Below are positions 1-8,112 of a stretch of 64,000 nucleotides of DNA, in pieces. Under the pieces are notes generated by a model, which ran no database searches, had not been told where the DNA came from, and saw only the letters and a list, made by a program, of their open reading frames with translations. The stretch lies in NCBI RefSeq assembly GCF_025447595.1, contig NZ_JAOEJU010000001.1:310001-374000 (forward strand), in the 5' to 3' direction. This DNA comes from Pseudomonas koreensis. Lineage in GTDB: Bacteria > Pseudomonadota > Gammaproteobacteria > Pseudomonadales > Pseudomonadaceae. Numbering within the stretch: position 1 is the stretch's first letter; every line of letters starts with the position of its first letter. Both the position numbers and the translations under genes were made by a program.

Positions 1-781
1 CGTCGGCGTATTGGTAGAACAGCTCCAGGCGCGAGTCATCGCCGAACGACTGAATCGCCTTGCCGCCGAAGGTCGTGACTTCATAGGCGCGTTTCTTTTC
101 GGTGACGTTTTTCAGGTCGCGATTGCGAAACGGCTGATAGCCATCCGAGACGTTATGGCTGACGTAGGCCAGCAAACCCAGGTCGCCGAAGCCGTTGCTG
201 AAAATATTCTCGACCCGGGCATCACCGGTGGTGCCGCCGAAGGTGTCCAGGCCCATGTTCACTTCGCCGGAGGCTTTGCGGCTCTGCGGGCTGCGGGTGA
301 CGATGTTGATCACGCCCGATACTGCTTGGGTGCCGAACAGCAGGCTCTGTCCGCCCTTGAGTACTTCGATGCGTTCGATGGCGTTGGCCGGCAACGTGTC
401 CAGGTACAAACCGCCGTACAGGCGATTGTTCAGGCGCACGCCGTCGAGCAGGATTAGCGTGTCATCGTTGCGCCCGCCGAGCAGGGAATAGGTGCCGTAG
501 TCGAACGGGCCGTTTTTCGGTGCGACGTACAGGCCGGGAATGAACATCTGCATCACGCGGCTGACATCGGCGCTGGGGCCGGCGCGTTCGATCTGCTCGC
601 GGGTGACGATCTCGACCTTGCTGCCGAATTGCGCCATATCGGCCACGGTGGTGGACTCCACGGACGGCGCGGAAACGGTTTGCTGATGGAGTTCGAGCGG
701 CGTGTCATCCGCCAGCAACAGGGGGCTGAACAGGCAGCCGAATAACAAGGATGGAGCCGGGATGTTGAAAGGTTTGATCAT
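1..781 (-). CDS. TonB-dependent outer-membrane receptor, cobalamin type (3' part outside window)
   Basis: Reads leftward from ATG at 781 and runs off the window, so only about 260 N-terminal residues are seen. A hydrophobic signal peptide (residues 1-24) is followed by a plug domain: the VEIVTREQIERAG stretch, LLGGRNDDTLILLDGVRLN and RIEVLKGGQSLLFGTQAVSGVINIVT are typical TonB plug motifs. A cobalamin riboswitch lies directly upstream on the same strand. The receptor therefore most likely imports vitamin B12 or a related corrinoid across the outer membrane with TonB-ExbBD energy. The B12 link rests on the riboswitch, since plug sequences alone do not give the ligand. Other TonB substrates cannot be excluded. 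Confidence 0.9.
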   Translation of the reverse strand, partial: MIKPFNIPAPSLLFGCLFSPLLLADDTPLELHQQTVSAPSVESTTVADMAQFGSKVEIVTREQIERAGPSADVSRVMQMFIPGLYVAPKNGPFDYGTYSLLGGRNDDTLILLDGVRLNNRLYGGLYLDTLPANAIERIEVLKGGQSLLFGTQAVSGVINIVTRSPQSRKASGEVNMGLDTFGGTTGDARVENIFSNGFGDLGLLAYVSHNVSDGYQPFRNRDLKNVTEKKRAYEVTTFGGKAIQSFGDDSRLELFYQYAD

Positions 782-885
782 CGTCTTCTCGAAAGGATCT
801 TCGCAGAAGAGCATGCAGGAGAAGGCATCGCGCACACGCCGACACCGGCCCATGCCCGCCCACCGCAGGATTTTGCCAAACAGAC

Positions 886-1074
886 ATTTCAGGCCGGTCT
901 CCGGGCTCGCGCGTATGGACGCTTTCACCTTCCCATGGCCGTCTGGCCACAGTGGTGTATCGAATGCATCACGCGCCTACCGTTGCGGGGGCAGCACCGG
1001 ACTTGTTCGAAAAGAACGTACCGGTTTCCCGTTTCACCCCATGCACGGCGGCATGGGACACCTGAAACAGGGCG
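886..1074 (-). promoter_or_regulatory. Cobalamin (AdoCbl) riboswitch
   Basis: On the minus strand the conserved core segments occur in the right order: GGTGAAACGGGAAACCGGT, then TCCGGTGCTGCCCCCGCAAC, then the B12 box AGCCCGGAGACCGGCC (892-907). It sits about 105 nt upstream of the TonB receptor start, where it would shut off receptor expression when adenosylcobalamin is plentiful. Boundaries are approximate. Confidence 0.93.
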
Positions 1075-1113
1075 GCATCTGAACACTCGGGTGGGCGGGC
1101 GTCAACTCGCGCG

Positions 1114-1827
1114 TTACTTTTCGATGTGGTGCGTTTTCAATCTTATTTCACCCTTGACTTTGGCCAGCCTGAGGGCGATCGCAGCAACCAGTAAAATGGC
1201 AGCCGGAATTTTCAAGAGCTTCAGATACTTTTCGTAAATTGTGGCGGAGTATTTCGTGCTTTGGGTGGAGCGTGCCTGTTCCTCGTGATCGGAATATGCC
1301 TGTTTGAATCGCTTGATCCGTTCTACGACAAACGGATTTTCAATAGTCTCAGCTTGTGGGAAAACGGAGTTGTAGTTCATGTAGATTTTATTGTCTACCC
1401 GGGTACTTACAGGGTCGGAGGGGCGAATCATTTCAAACAGTCGGCAGGCATTTGCAAGTTCCTGGGCTGCCTCCTTTGATAGATCTGCCGTGCCCTGTGC
1501 GATCGCCCCCAAGCAGATTGACGGATCGCTCAATGCTTGTGCTGCAATATTCAGGGATTGAGCCGATAAGCGGAAATAACTCTCCTCTACTCTTACATTG
1601 GAGAGTTTCGATTCCAGGCCGAATTGAATGAATTGAAATACAAGGCCTGTCGAGCCAGCAATGATCCAGTAGTAATCAACTCGCTTCCAGCCAATGTCCC
1701 CAAGCCGTCGTGGCGAGAAACGACTTTCCCAAACAAATAGCCAGCAAAAAAGCAAATAGAAGAGTGGTATTCCAAAAATGACGAATGCTGCACTCCAGAA
1801 CATTTCGCCAGCTAACGCGTACTCCAT
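1114..1827 (-). CDS. Membrane protein of unknown function
   Basis: A 237-residue protein I do not recognise. Two hydrophobic segments lie near the N-terminus (about 9-33 and 51-70) and one near the C-terminus (about 206-222), with a hydrophilic region of about 130 residues between. That region could be a periplasmic or cytoplasmic domain. The start ATG at 1827 has a GGAAGG ribosome site at good spacing. It is separated from the cobalamin receptor leader by a short gap and has no evident operon partner. Base composition is less GC-rich than its neighbours, which may mean accessory origin. Confidence 0.7.
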   Translation of the reverse strand: MEYALAGEMFWSAAFVIFGIPLFYLLFCWLFVWESRFSPRRLGDIGWKRVDYYWIIAGSTGLVFQFIQFGLESKLSNVRVEESYFRLSAQSLNIAAQALSDPSICLGAIAQGTADLSKEAAQELANACRLFEMIRPSDPVSTRVDNKIYMNYNSVFPQAETIENPFVVERIKRFKQAYSDHEEQARSTQSTKYSATIYEKYLKLLKIPAAILLVAAIALRLAKVKGEIRLKTHHIEK

Positions 1828-1933
1828 GCCATGCCTTCCAATCGATAGAAGTATCAGGTTTTCTTCGGCGGGTATCTTGATAACTTGAGAACGTGACTGT
1901 TCAAGCGCAAAGGGAGTCGGCTTATCGAGAACT

Positions 1934-2566
1934 TCATATGGCGTCGAGCGCCACCACGTAGGCGCTGAACATGTCCGCCATCCCCTCGGCGCGGTCTGTG
2001 ATTTCCTCGTCGCTACGCGGACTGAGTGAAAAGTCTTTGCCTACCGAACTGAGCGTGGCGAGGATCAGATCGCAGGCCTGCGTGCGAACGGCTTCGCTGG
2101 CCCCGGGCAGCAACTCCACCATGAATGTCGCGAAGATCCGCTTGCCCGCCGCCCGCACCTCATGGGCTTCCGGCGCATCGCGATAAAGCGGCGCCGCATC
2201 ACTCAACGCGCCGCGCATCTGCGCCTCTTCGCACTCCGAGCGAATGAACGCATGCACCAGCGTACGCAGGCGTTCCAGTGGTGGCTGCTCACGATTATCC
2301 AGAATTCGTTGCAGCATCCCCGTGGTCTGCAACCACTCATCACTCTGCAAGCGAAACAGAATCGCCGCCTTGTTCGGGAAATATTGATACAGCGACCCGA
2401 CACTCACGCCAGCCTTCTCCGCGACCCGCGCCGTGGTGAAACGGGCCGCGCCTTCTTTGGCCAAAACCTGAATAGCCGCCTCAAGAATCGCCGCCACCAA
2501 CTCGGCGGAGCGTGCCTGTTGCGGCTGTTTGCGTGAGGAAATACGGGCGGTCTGGCGATCGGTCAT
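1934..2566 (-). CDS. TetR/AcrR-family transcriptional regulator
   Basis: About 210 residues starting from ATG 2566; in-frame upstream ATGs would extend across the intergenic operator region and are less likely. The N-terminal helix-turn-helix is typical of TetR: AILEAAIQVLAKEG, then FTTARVAEKAGVSVGSLYQYFPNKAAIL (about residues 29-75). The C-terminal part is the variable ligand-binding domain. It is divergent from the O-methyltransferase gene at 2679, and the shared spacer carries palindromes that fit an operator. Self-repression together with control of the methyltransferase is the likely arrangement. The ligand is unknown. Confidence 0.92.
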   Translation of the reverse strand: MTDRQTARISSRKQPQQARSAELVAAILEAAIQVLAKEGAARFTTARVAEKAGVSVGSLYQYFPNKAAILFRLQSDEWLQTTGMLQRILDNREQPPLERLRTLVHAFIRSECEEAQMRGALSDAAPLYRDAPEAHEVRAAGKRIFATFMVELLPGASEAVRTQACDLILATLSSVGKDFSLSPRSDEEITDRAEGMADMFSAYVVALDAI

Positions 2567-2617
2567 GGTCAGCTCGGGCGTCGGGGCGGAATGCGAATAG
2601 CGAACAGGGCCATTCGC

Positions 2618-2648
2618 TCGCATCATTTGAATGCGACGAATCATTCGT
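2618..2648. promoter_or_regulatory. Putative TetR operator palindromes
   Basis: Two adjacent inverted repeats lie between the divergent TetR and methyltransferase genes: TCGCAT-N7-ATGCGA (2618-2636) and ACGAA-TCA-TTCGT (2636-2648). Their position 30-60 nt upstream of the methyltransferase start fits an operator. Binding is inferred. Confidence 0.5.
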
Positions 2649-2678
2649 ATATTAGCTCCCAACTTACGGAAAACCATC

Positions 2679-3335
2679 ATGACAACCTTGACCACCGAAC
2701 CGCTGGCGACCCTGATCGAACGCCTCTACACCCAGGCCAGCACCGCCACCAGTCCGGCGTTGAACGACGTGTCCAATGAAGAACGCGAACGCCTGATGCA
2801 CAGCAAAACTGAATACCGCGAGCTCTACGGCATGCTCAAAGACCTGTGGCTGCCCGTCTCCCGCGACACCGGCAAACTGCTGTACATGCTGGCGCGCAGC
2901 ACCAAGGCCAAAGCCATCGTCGAGTACGGCACCTCGTTCGGCCTGTCCACTCTGCACTTGGCGGCAGCGATGCGGGACAACGGTGGCGGTGTGCTGATCG
3001 GCAGCGAATTTGAACCGTCGAAGATCGAACTGGCTCGGCATCATTTTGTTGAGGGCGGGGTGAGTGATTTGATTGAGATTCGCGAAGGGGATGCGCTGGT
3101 CACGCTGGCTCGTGACTTGCCATCGACTGTCGATTTAGTTCTGCTCGATGGTGCGAAAGCGCTGTATGGCGACGTGCTGAAACGGGTGGAAAAACACCTG
3201 CGACCGGGTGCGCTGGTGGTGGCGGACAACACCGATTACTGCCCGGAGTATCTGGCGCATGTGCGCTCGCCGGGGAATGGTTACGTGAGCGTGCCGTTTG
3301 CGGATGATATTGAGGTGTCGATGCGGTTGGGGTGA
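2679..3335 (+). CDS. SAM-dependent O-methyltransferase
   Basis: A protein of about 218 residues starting at ATG 2679. It fits the catechol O-methyltransferase/caffeoyl-CoA-type family (Methyltransf_3/24): a SAM-binding region around VEYGTSFGLSTLHLAAA, an acidic residue after the next strand (IGSEFEPSKIELA), and a metal/acceptor region DLVLLDGAKALYGDVL with LVVADN. It probably transfers a methyl group from SAM to a small hydroxylated acceptor in the cytoplasm. It is divergent from the TetR gene, which probably controls it. Acceptor specificity cannot be read from the sequence. Confidence 0.88.
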   Translation: MTTLTTEPLATLIERLYTQASTATSPALNDVSNEERERLMHSKTEYRELYGMLKDLWLPVSRDTGKLLYMLARSTKAKAIVEYGTSFGLSTLHLAAAMRDNGGGVLIGSEFEPSKIELARHHFVEGGVSDLIEIREGDALVTLARDLPSTVDLVLLDGAKALYGDVLKRVEKHLRPGALVVADNTDYCPEYLAHVRSPGNGYVSVPFADDIEVSMRLG

Positions 3336-3460
3336 TAGCGTTCGCTGCCGAGTGCTCCCGGCAGCCAGCGAATATCCGGAAACAACCTCCCGATTGCCAA
3401 ACCCAGATTCGCCTGCTTGCATGCCGACTCCATGTCAGCAGGCAGTCAAGGAGACAAGCA

Positions 3461-4180
3461 ATGAAAACCATGGTGGTCGGCGCAAGCAAAGGATTGGGCA
3501 GGGCGTTCATCGATGGATTGGGCGAACCGGGAGACACGCTGATCGGTGTCTCCCGGACGCGTCCCGACAACCTGACACCCCAAGCGGGCGTCGAGGTGAG
3601 CTGGGTAGAGGCCAATCTCGGCGAGCCGGCAAAAGCCGCGCAGGTCATCGAACAGGCTGTGGCTGCTGGCGGCCTGGATACCTTGATCTACAACCTGGGC
3701 ATCTGGGAAGAGTTGGCCTTCGAGCCGGGCTATGACTTCCTGTCCGACCAGGACGAGCAGGTGGAAGCCATCGTCACCTGCAACATCACCTCGACCATTT
3801 TGTTGATCAAACGCCTGCTTCCGCTGCTGCTCAACAGCGCCAACCCAAGAATCATACTGACCGGCTCAACCTCGGGCCTGCCGCAAAGCGGTCGCCCCGA
3901 AGTTACCTTTGGCGCCTCCAAGTTCGCGTTGAAAGGCATCGCCGACGCACTGCGCGAAGGCTACCGCCAGCAACGCCTGGGCGTGACCTGCCTGAACCTG
4001 GGCAACCTGAATACCGACGATGCACTTCAGACGCCAAGAGCCATTGCCGAGCAGCGGGGAGAAGGCCATTTCATTCCGGTGCATGACGTGGTGCAGGTGG
4101 TGCGCATGATCTTGAGTCTTTCTTGCGCGAGTTTCGTCAGGGACATTACTTTGCCGGCGATACTGGATGAGCGTTTCTGA
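3461..4180 (+). CDS. Short-chain dehydrogenase/reductase-like protein lacking the catalytic Tyr
   Basis: A protein of 239 residues from ATG 3461, preceded by AAGGAG. The Rossmann fold is intact: the cofactor motif GASKGLG (residues 7-13) and the NLG variant of NNAG are present, and the active-site Ser region IILTGSTSG can be seen. The family YxxxK motif reads FGASK, with Phe150 replacing the catalytic Tyr and Lys154 kept. Known SDRs need this Tyr for proton transfer, so the protein may be a non-catalytic binding protein or may act on an atypical substrate. No obvious operon partner. Confidence 0.85.
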   Translation: MKTMVVGASKGLGRAFIDGLGEPGDTLIGVSRTRPDNLTPQAGVEVSWVEANLGEPAKAAQVIEQAVAAGGLDTLIYNLGIWEELAFEPGYDFLSDQDEQVEAIVTCNITSTILLIKRLLPLLLNSANPRIILTGSTSGLPQSGRPEVTFGASKFALKGIADALREGYRQQRLGVTCLNLGNLNTDDALQTPRAIAEQRGEGHFIPVHDVVQVVRMILSLSCASFVRDITLPAILDERF

Positions 4181-4255
4181 AGGGTTGCCACTTTTTTGGA
4201 GCGATAAAGCGGAATCCTTCTACGATCAAGTGATGACGCGCAAGGAGTGGTCTTG

Positions 4256-4711
4256 ATGGATTACCTGATTCGAAACGCTACGCATGCAGATGCGCCAGCG
4301 ATCAGTCGAACGATCATCAGCGCTTTGCGCGAATCCAACGGTCAGGACTACTCCGCCGAAATCATCGAGCAAGTGGCGCAAAGCTTTTCTCCCCCGGCGA
4401 TCCTTCATCTGTTGAGTGAGCGTCAAGTCCTCGTGGCTACGGCCGGCAGTCATATCGTCGCAACCGCAAGCCTTGATCACGACATTGTCCGAAGTGTGTT
4501 TGTCGACCCGCGCTATCAAGGAAAGGGTATCGGAAGATACTTGATGGAGAGGATTCAATCACTTGCCATCAATGCGGGGCTGAACCAGCTGCGTGTGCCT
4601 TCTTCAATCACCGCAGAAAGCTTCCATGCTTCGCTTGGGTTTGAAAAGATTCGAGACGAGTTTCACGGGGCGGAGCGCACGGTCATCATGGCGAAGGCAT
4701 TGGAGCTGTAG
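4256..4711 (+). CDS. GNAT-family N-acetyltransferase
   Basis: A protein of 151 residues. ATG 4256 is preferred over GTG 4247 because AAGGAG lies 8 nt before it. The acetyl-CoA binding loop of motif A is clear: VRSVFVDPRYQGKGIGRYLM, the Q/R-x-x-G-x-G/A pattern. A typical terminal segment follows (FHASLGFEKI). It would acetylate an amine of a small molecule or protein; the acceptor is unknown. Stands alone between the SDR-like gene and a small membrane protein gene. Confidence 0.9.
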   Translation: MDYLIRNATHADAPAISRTIISALRESNGQDYSAEIIEQVAQSFSPPAILHLLSERQVLVATAGSHIVATASLDHDIVRSVFVDPRYQGKGIGRYLMERIQSLAINAGLNQLRVPSSITAESFHASLGFEKIRDEFHGAERTVIMAKALEL

Positions 4712-4752
4712 CGTCCCAGAGTGCAGAGAGGCACGAGGCACGAGGCAAAAGA

Positions 4753-4950
4753 ATGGATTACATCCTCGATATCCTGCTCAACCGGCTGGCTCATCGAATC
4801 GGGGTCTACGTGCTTGGCTTGCTGAGTAGCGGTCGATTCAAGGGTGAAAGTGGTTTTGCCTGGGGCTGGGCAGTCGCCGTCGGTGGGGTGGTGCTGTTGG
4901 CACCGTTCGTGGCATTCATCGCTTTGCTCATCCAGTTCCGCAGCGGGTAA
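4753..4950 (+). CDS. Small membrane protein of unknown function
   Basis: A 65-residue frame on the same strand as the GNAT gene, 41 nt after it. It has a GAGG-type ribosome site and one strong hydrophobic segment in the C-terminal half (GWAVAVGGVVLLAPFVAFIALLI), preceded by a basic stretch. Its membrane character supports a real small protein; its length makes the call tentative. Function unknown. Confidence 0.5.
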   Translation: MDYILDILLNRLAHRIGVYVLGLLSSGRFKGESGFAWGWAVAVGGVVLLAPFVAFIALLIQFRSG

Positions 4951-5439
4951 AAGCCAATGATCATGGGTCGCCGCGCAGGCTTCGCGCCTTCATTGTAAGA
5001 AGTAGGGCAGATCTATCATCACGCTTCGTATTCATAGATCTGCCCCCCCCCGTTTTTTTAAAACAATAACGCCCAAGGGTTTGGCACGTCCTGGATGATT
5101 AGGACGGCTTAATGCCTTGGGCGGGATGTGGGTGACGGAAAAAAGGATACGACTTGAGGGCGAGCCCTGAAAGCTGGCGCTTTCTGGCGAATTTGTAGGC
5201 ACTTGCGTAAGAGTTTGTAGGCTTGTGTAGGGAGTGTCAGGACTATTTTCACGTTCAGGATTAATAGGTCGATCCCCATTTTTCCTGATCTGTTGCTGAC
5301 GGCTCCCAACACGCGGCGAGAGTACGCCTTGCTTCAGAACAGACCTTCGAGGCATTTTTCGATTTGATCCGCCATATATTCGACAGGATTCGTCTATCGT
5401 CTAAAAAATCATCATGGGGTCAGGATCAGGGAGCTGATC
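4951..5439. other. Gene-poor spacer with palindromic repeat remnants
   Basis: I see no convincing gene here. It holds an inverted repeat at 5005-5045. Further right, around 5265-5285, the minus strand carries AAAAATGGGGATCGACC, which resembles the GGGGACAGATC ends seen again at 8000-8057. A minus-strand frame of 107 codons (5032-5355) shows no recognisable domain. The stretch looks like a decayed small mobile element or MITE-like insert. Confidence 0.4.
5005..5045. repeat. Inverted repeat GGGCAGATCTAT
   Basis: Perfect 12-nt arms GGGCAGATCTAT (5007-5018 region) and ATAGATCTGCCC (5034-5045 region) flank a short loop. They are followed by a C-run and a T-run (5041-5060). It could act as a terminator or be one end of a REP-like or RAYT-associated palindrome related to those at 7890-8057. 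Arm positions may be off by one or two bases. Confidence 0.5.
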
Positions 5440-5937
5440 ATGAATCGTCAGGAAGACCTTAACGTCATCTGGAAGCGGATATTCTGGCTTTTCATAGCCT
5501 TGCTGGGGCTGGCGATTGCCGTCACTTACAGTCTGCCCGACTACAAAGTGCCCTTTATCGTTTGTATCGCCGGGAATATCGGCGGCTACGTAGGGTTTCA
5601 CAGACGACTGTCGATACTCACTGATCCGGAAATCGAAAACCTCTCCAGATCATGGTTCGCCTTGATACTGCCTTCATTCATAGGCGGGATATTGGCGGGG
5701 CTCTTGTATCTTTTGTTCCTCTCCGGCGTTATCAAGGGCGATCTGTTTCCGGTGATCGTTCCAGACGATGATCCGCAGTGTTTGAAGCAAATCTTCAACG
5801 ATATTTTTTGCCAGCATGCGGAAGGGTATGCGGCCTATGCCAAGTTGCTGTTCTGGTCATTTGTGGCGGGCTTCAATCAAGACTATGTCGTTGACCTGAT
5901 CGAGAACATAAAAGGCTCCGACAAAAAGGCGGGCTGA
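5440..5937 (+). CDS. Polytopic membrane protein of unknown function
   Basis: A 165-residue protein with GGGAG six nt before ATG 5440. Four hydrophobic segments are visible at about residues 13-30, 36-52, 73-97 and 134-150. A hydrophilic loop with DDDPQC (about 109-115) and two Cys lies between the last two. I do not recognise a family. It lies alone between a repeat-rich spacer and the convergent AraC regulator gene. Confidence 0.65.
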   Translation: MNRQEDLNVIWKRIFWLFIALLGLAIAVTYSLPDYKVPFIVCIAGNIGGYVGFHRRLSILTDPEIENLSRSWFALILPSFIGGILAGLLYLLFLSGVIKGDLFPVIVPDDDPQCLKQIFNDIFCQHAEGYAAYAKLLFWSFVAGFNQDYVVDLIENIKGSDKKAG

Positions 5938-5996
5938 AGCAGGAGCAAAAAAATGCTCACCAATTTCTGCTGAATGAAGGCTTGCCGACCCATCAG

Positions 5997-6965
5997 TCAA
6001 TGATCTGCAACCCGATCAATCACCACCCGACGAGCATCGCGCCTTACCGCCTGCGGAGGCACGCCAAACCCCCGAATAAACGCTTCACGCATATGGCGGC
6101 GATCACGAAAACCCGATTCGCTGGCGATGACGTCGAGAGAATGGCGGCTCTGTTCAATCATCAAACGAGCGGCCTCCAGGCGCAGGCCTTCGATGGCCTT
6201 GGCGGGCGACTGACCGGTTTCTGCGCTGAAAATACGGGTGAACTGGCGAGGGCTCAGGTGCGCCACGCCGGCCAGTTCCTCGACACTGATCGCGCGGTTC
6301 AAATGTTTTCGCGCAAAGTTCAGAGCACTCTGGATACGGTCGGACTTGGGCGCGAGGTCGAGCATTTCCGAGTGCTGCGACTGCCCACCGGACCGGTGCT
6401 GGTGCATGACCAGTTTGTGCGCCACCGAGCGGGCGACTTCGGCCCCCAAATCCTTCTCCACCATGCCGACCGCAAGATCCAGCCCGGCAGTCATGCCCGC
6501 TGACGTCCAGAAGGAGCCGTCGACGATATAGATGCGGTCGACCTCGACGCTGATTTCGGGATGGCGCTTCTGCAAGGTCTGGGCGTAGGCCCAGTGGGTT
6601 GTCGCACGTCGGCCGCTCAACAGACCTGCTTCGGCGAGGATGAAACCGCCCGTGCAGATACCGACAGTGCGTCTGGCCTGGCTGCCGGCCTTGCGTACGA
6701 AATCGAGCACTGCCGTAGGCGTTTCGTTTTTCACAGGGTCGTTGACCCCGACAACGATCCACGTATCGGCCAGTCCGGGCGCCTGAAGCGGGCGCGTTTC
6801 CAGGGCCAGCCCCAGCGAGGAACGCACCATGCCGCCGTCCGGCGAGAAGTTTTCGACGCTATAGAAGGGCTCCTCGGCGATCTGGTTGGCGAACTCGAAA
6901 ACAGTCTGGGTCGCCAGCGAGAGCACCTGAAAGCCGTCGGTGAGCAAATAGCCTATGCGATGCAT
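5997..6965 (-). CDS. GlxA-type AraC-family regulator with DJ-1/PfpI domain
   Basis: About 322 residues from ATG 6965; an upstream in-frame ATG at 7007 lacks a ribosome site. The N-terminal half is a DJ-1/PfpI (class I glutamine amidotransferase-like) domain, with the nucleophile-elbow region GICTGGFILAEAGLL and TTHWA. The C-terminal half has two AraC helix-turn-helix motifs (ISVEELAGVAHLSPRQFTRIF and DVIASESGFRDRRHMREAF). It is divergent from the short-chain dehydrogenase at 7072, 106 nt away, and probably activates that gene. Effector unknown. Confidence 0.93.
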   Translation of the reverse strand: MHRIGYLLTDGFQVLSLATQTVFEFANQIAEEPFYSVENFSPDGGMVRSSLGLALETRPLQAPGLADTWIVVGVNDPVKNETPTAVLDFVRKAGSQARRTVGICTGGFILAEAGLLSGRRATTHWAYAQTLQKRHPEISVEVDRIYIVDGSFWTSAGMTAGLDLAVGMVEKDLGAEVARSVAHKLVMHQHRSGGQSQHSEMLDLAPKSDRIQSALNFARKHLNRAISVEELAGVAHLSPRQFTRIFSAETGQSPAKAIEGLRLEAARLMIEQSRHSLDVIASESGFRDRRHMREAFIRGFGVPPQAVRRDARRVVIDRVADH

Positions 6966-7071
6966 GGTTTTATCTCGAATGTCCTGAATCACTACCCTAT
7001 ACGTCATTTGAGATATCGCCTAGCCGTCGCATGCTGTTCTCCAGTGCTTCCCACCACCCTGGAGACTCGAC

Positions 7072-7872
7072 ATGACTCAATCCCGCCTCGGTACTGCCCT
7101 GATCACTGGCGCTTCGTCCGGCATCGGTGCCGTTTATGCTGAACGCCTGGCCCGCCGTGGCCACGACCTGATCCTGGTCGCGCGAAATCGCGACCGTCTC
7201 AATGCCCTCGCCAAACGCCTGAGTGACGAAACCGGTCGCAACATAGAAGTCTTGGCCGCTGACCTGTCCGACCGGGCCGATCTGGCACGGGTCGAAGAGC
7301 GACTGAAGACCGATGCCAGCATTTCTCTGCTGGTGAACAACGCCGGCGTTGGCGCGACACAGCCCTTGCTGGAGTCGAACGTCGACAAACTCGAAGACTT
7401 GCTCACGCTCAACGTGAACGTGCTGATGCGACTGACGTACGCGGCTGTTCCGGGTTTTGTCGCCCGTGGCGGCGGCACACTGATCAACATCGCCTCGATC
7501 GTGGGCATTGCCCCGGAGTTGTTGAATGGCGTTTACGGCGGCTCCAAGGCCTTCGTCCTGGCGTTCAGCCAATCCTTGCGCCACGAACTGGCGGACAAGA
7601 ACGTGCGCGTTCAGGCAGTCTTGCCCGGCGCGACGGCCACCGAGTTCTGGGGCGTGGCCGGCACACCGCTGGAGCATCTGCCGGAAGCCATCGTGATGCG
7701 TGCGGAAGATATGGTGGACGCGGCACTGTCCGGCCTCGATCAGGGCGAGTTCGTCACCATCCCGGCGCTTCCGGAGATTGCTGATCTGGATGCCTACGAG
7801 GCTGCGCGTCAGAAGCTCATGCCCAATTTGTCGTTGAGTGAGGCGGCTGCACGTTATCGCACTGGAGCCTGA
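7072..7872 (+). CDS. Short-chain dehydrogenase/reductase (DltE/YbbO type)
   Basis: A 266-residue classical SDR: cofactor motif GASSGIG (about 14-20), NNAG, active-site Ser region NIASIVG and catalytic YGGSK. The RNRDRL stretch after beta-2 suggests NADP(H) preference. A C-terminal extension beyond the typical 250 residues is seen in the DltE/SadH-like subgroup. It is an oxidoreductase for an unknown alcohol or carbonyl. Divergent to the GlxA-type regulator, which is a likely activator. Confidence 0.93.
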   Translation: MTQSRLGTALITGASSGIGAVYAERLARRGHDLILVARNRDRLNALAKRLSDETGRNIEVLAADLSDRADLARVEERLKTDASISLLVNNAGVGATQPLLESNVDKLEDLLTLNVNVLMRLTYAAVPGFVARGGGTLINIASIVGIAPELLNGVYGGSKAFVLAFSQSLRHELADKNVRVQAVLPGATATEFWGVAGTPLEHLPEAIVMRAEDMVDAALSGLDQGEFVTIPALPEIADLDAYEAARQKLMPNLSLSEAAARYRTGA

Positions 7873-7889
7873 CGCAGGCATTGAAGCAA

Positions 7890-7942
7890 AAAATGAGGCA
7901 GACCTTTTATCCCGTCACCGGATAACAGATCTGCCTCATTTT
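7890..7942. repeat. Palindromic element AAAATGAGGCAGA
   Basis: Arms AAAATGAGGCAGA (7890-7902) and TCTGCCTCATTTT (7930-7942) are perfect complements around a 27-nt loop, starting 18 nt after the SDR stop codon. It could fold as a terminator-like hairpin. Its resemblance to the next element suggests both belong to one short interspersed palindrome family. Confidence 0.65.
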
Positions 7943-7984
7943 CATTTGTTCGTATGGGAAATCACACCGCTCATATATTGGTGC

Positions 7985-8057
7985 AGCAAAAATGGGGACA
8001 GCAAAAATGGGGACAGATCTATTTTCACGCCACGGATAAACAGATCCGTCCCCATTT
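7985..8057. repeat. Palindromic element AAATGGGGAC with 15-nt tandem duplication
   Basis: The unit AGCAAAAATGGGGAC occurs twice in tandem (7985-7999, 8000-8014). The arm AAATGGGGAC (8005-8014) faces GTCCCCATTT (8048-8057), with AGATC repeated inside both arms. AAATGGGGACAGATC ends are, to my knowledge, common at RAYT/REP-type elements of Proteobacteria. No transposase gene is present here. Confidence 0.6.
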
Positions 8058-8112
8058 CAATGAATACACATCGATGCCGAGGCCGGCGCGAAATTCCCTC
8101 GCAGCTGGTAAA

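Noticed and set aside
5032..5355. Minus-strand 107-codon frame
   Set aside because: Begins MPRRS, loosely like RAYT transposases, but the rest has no Y1 transposase motif; treated as repeat-derived.
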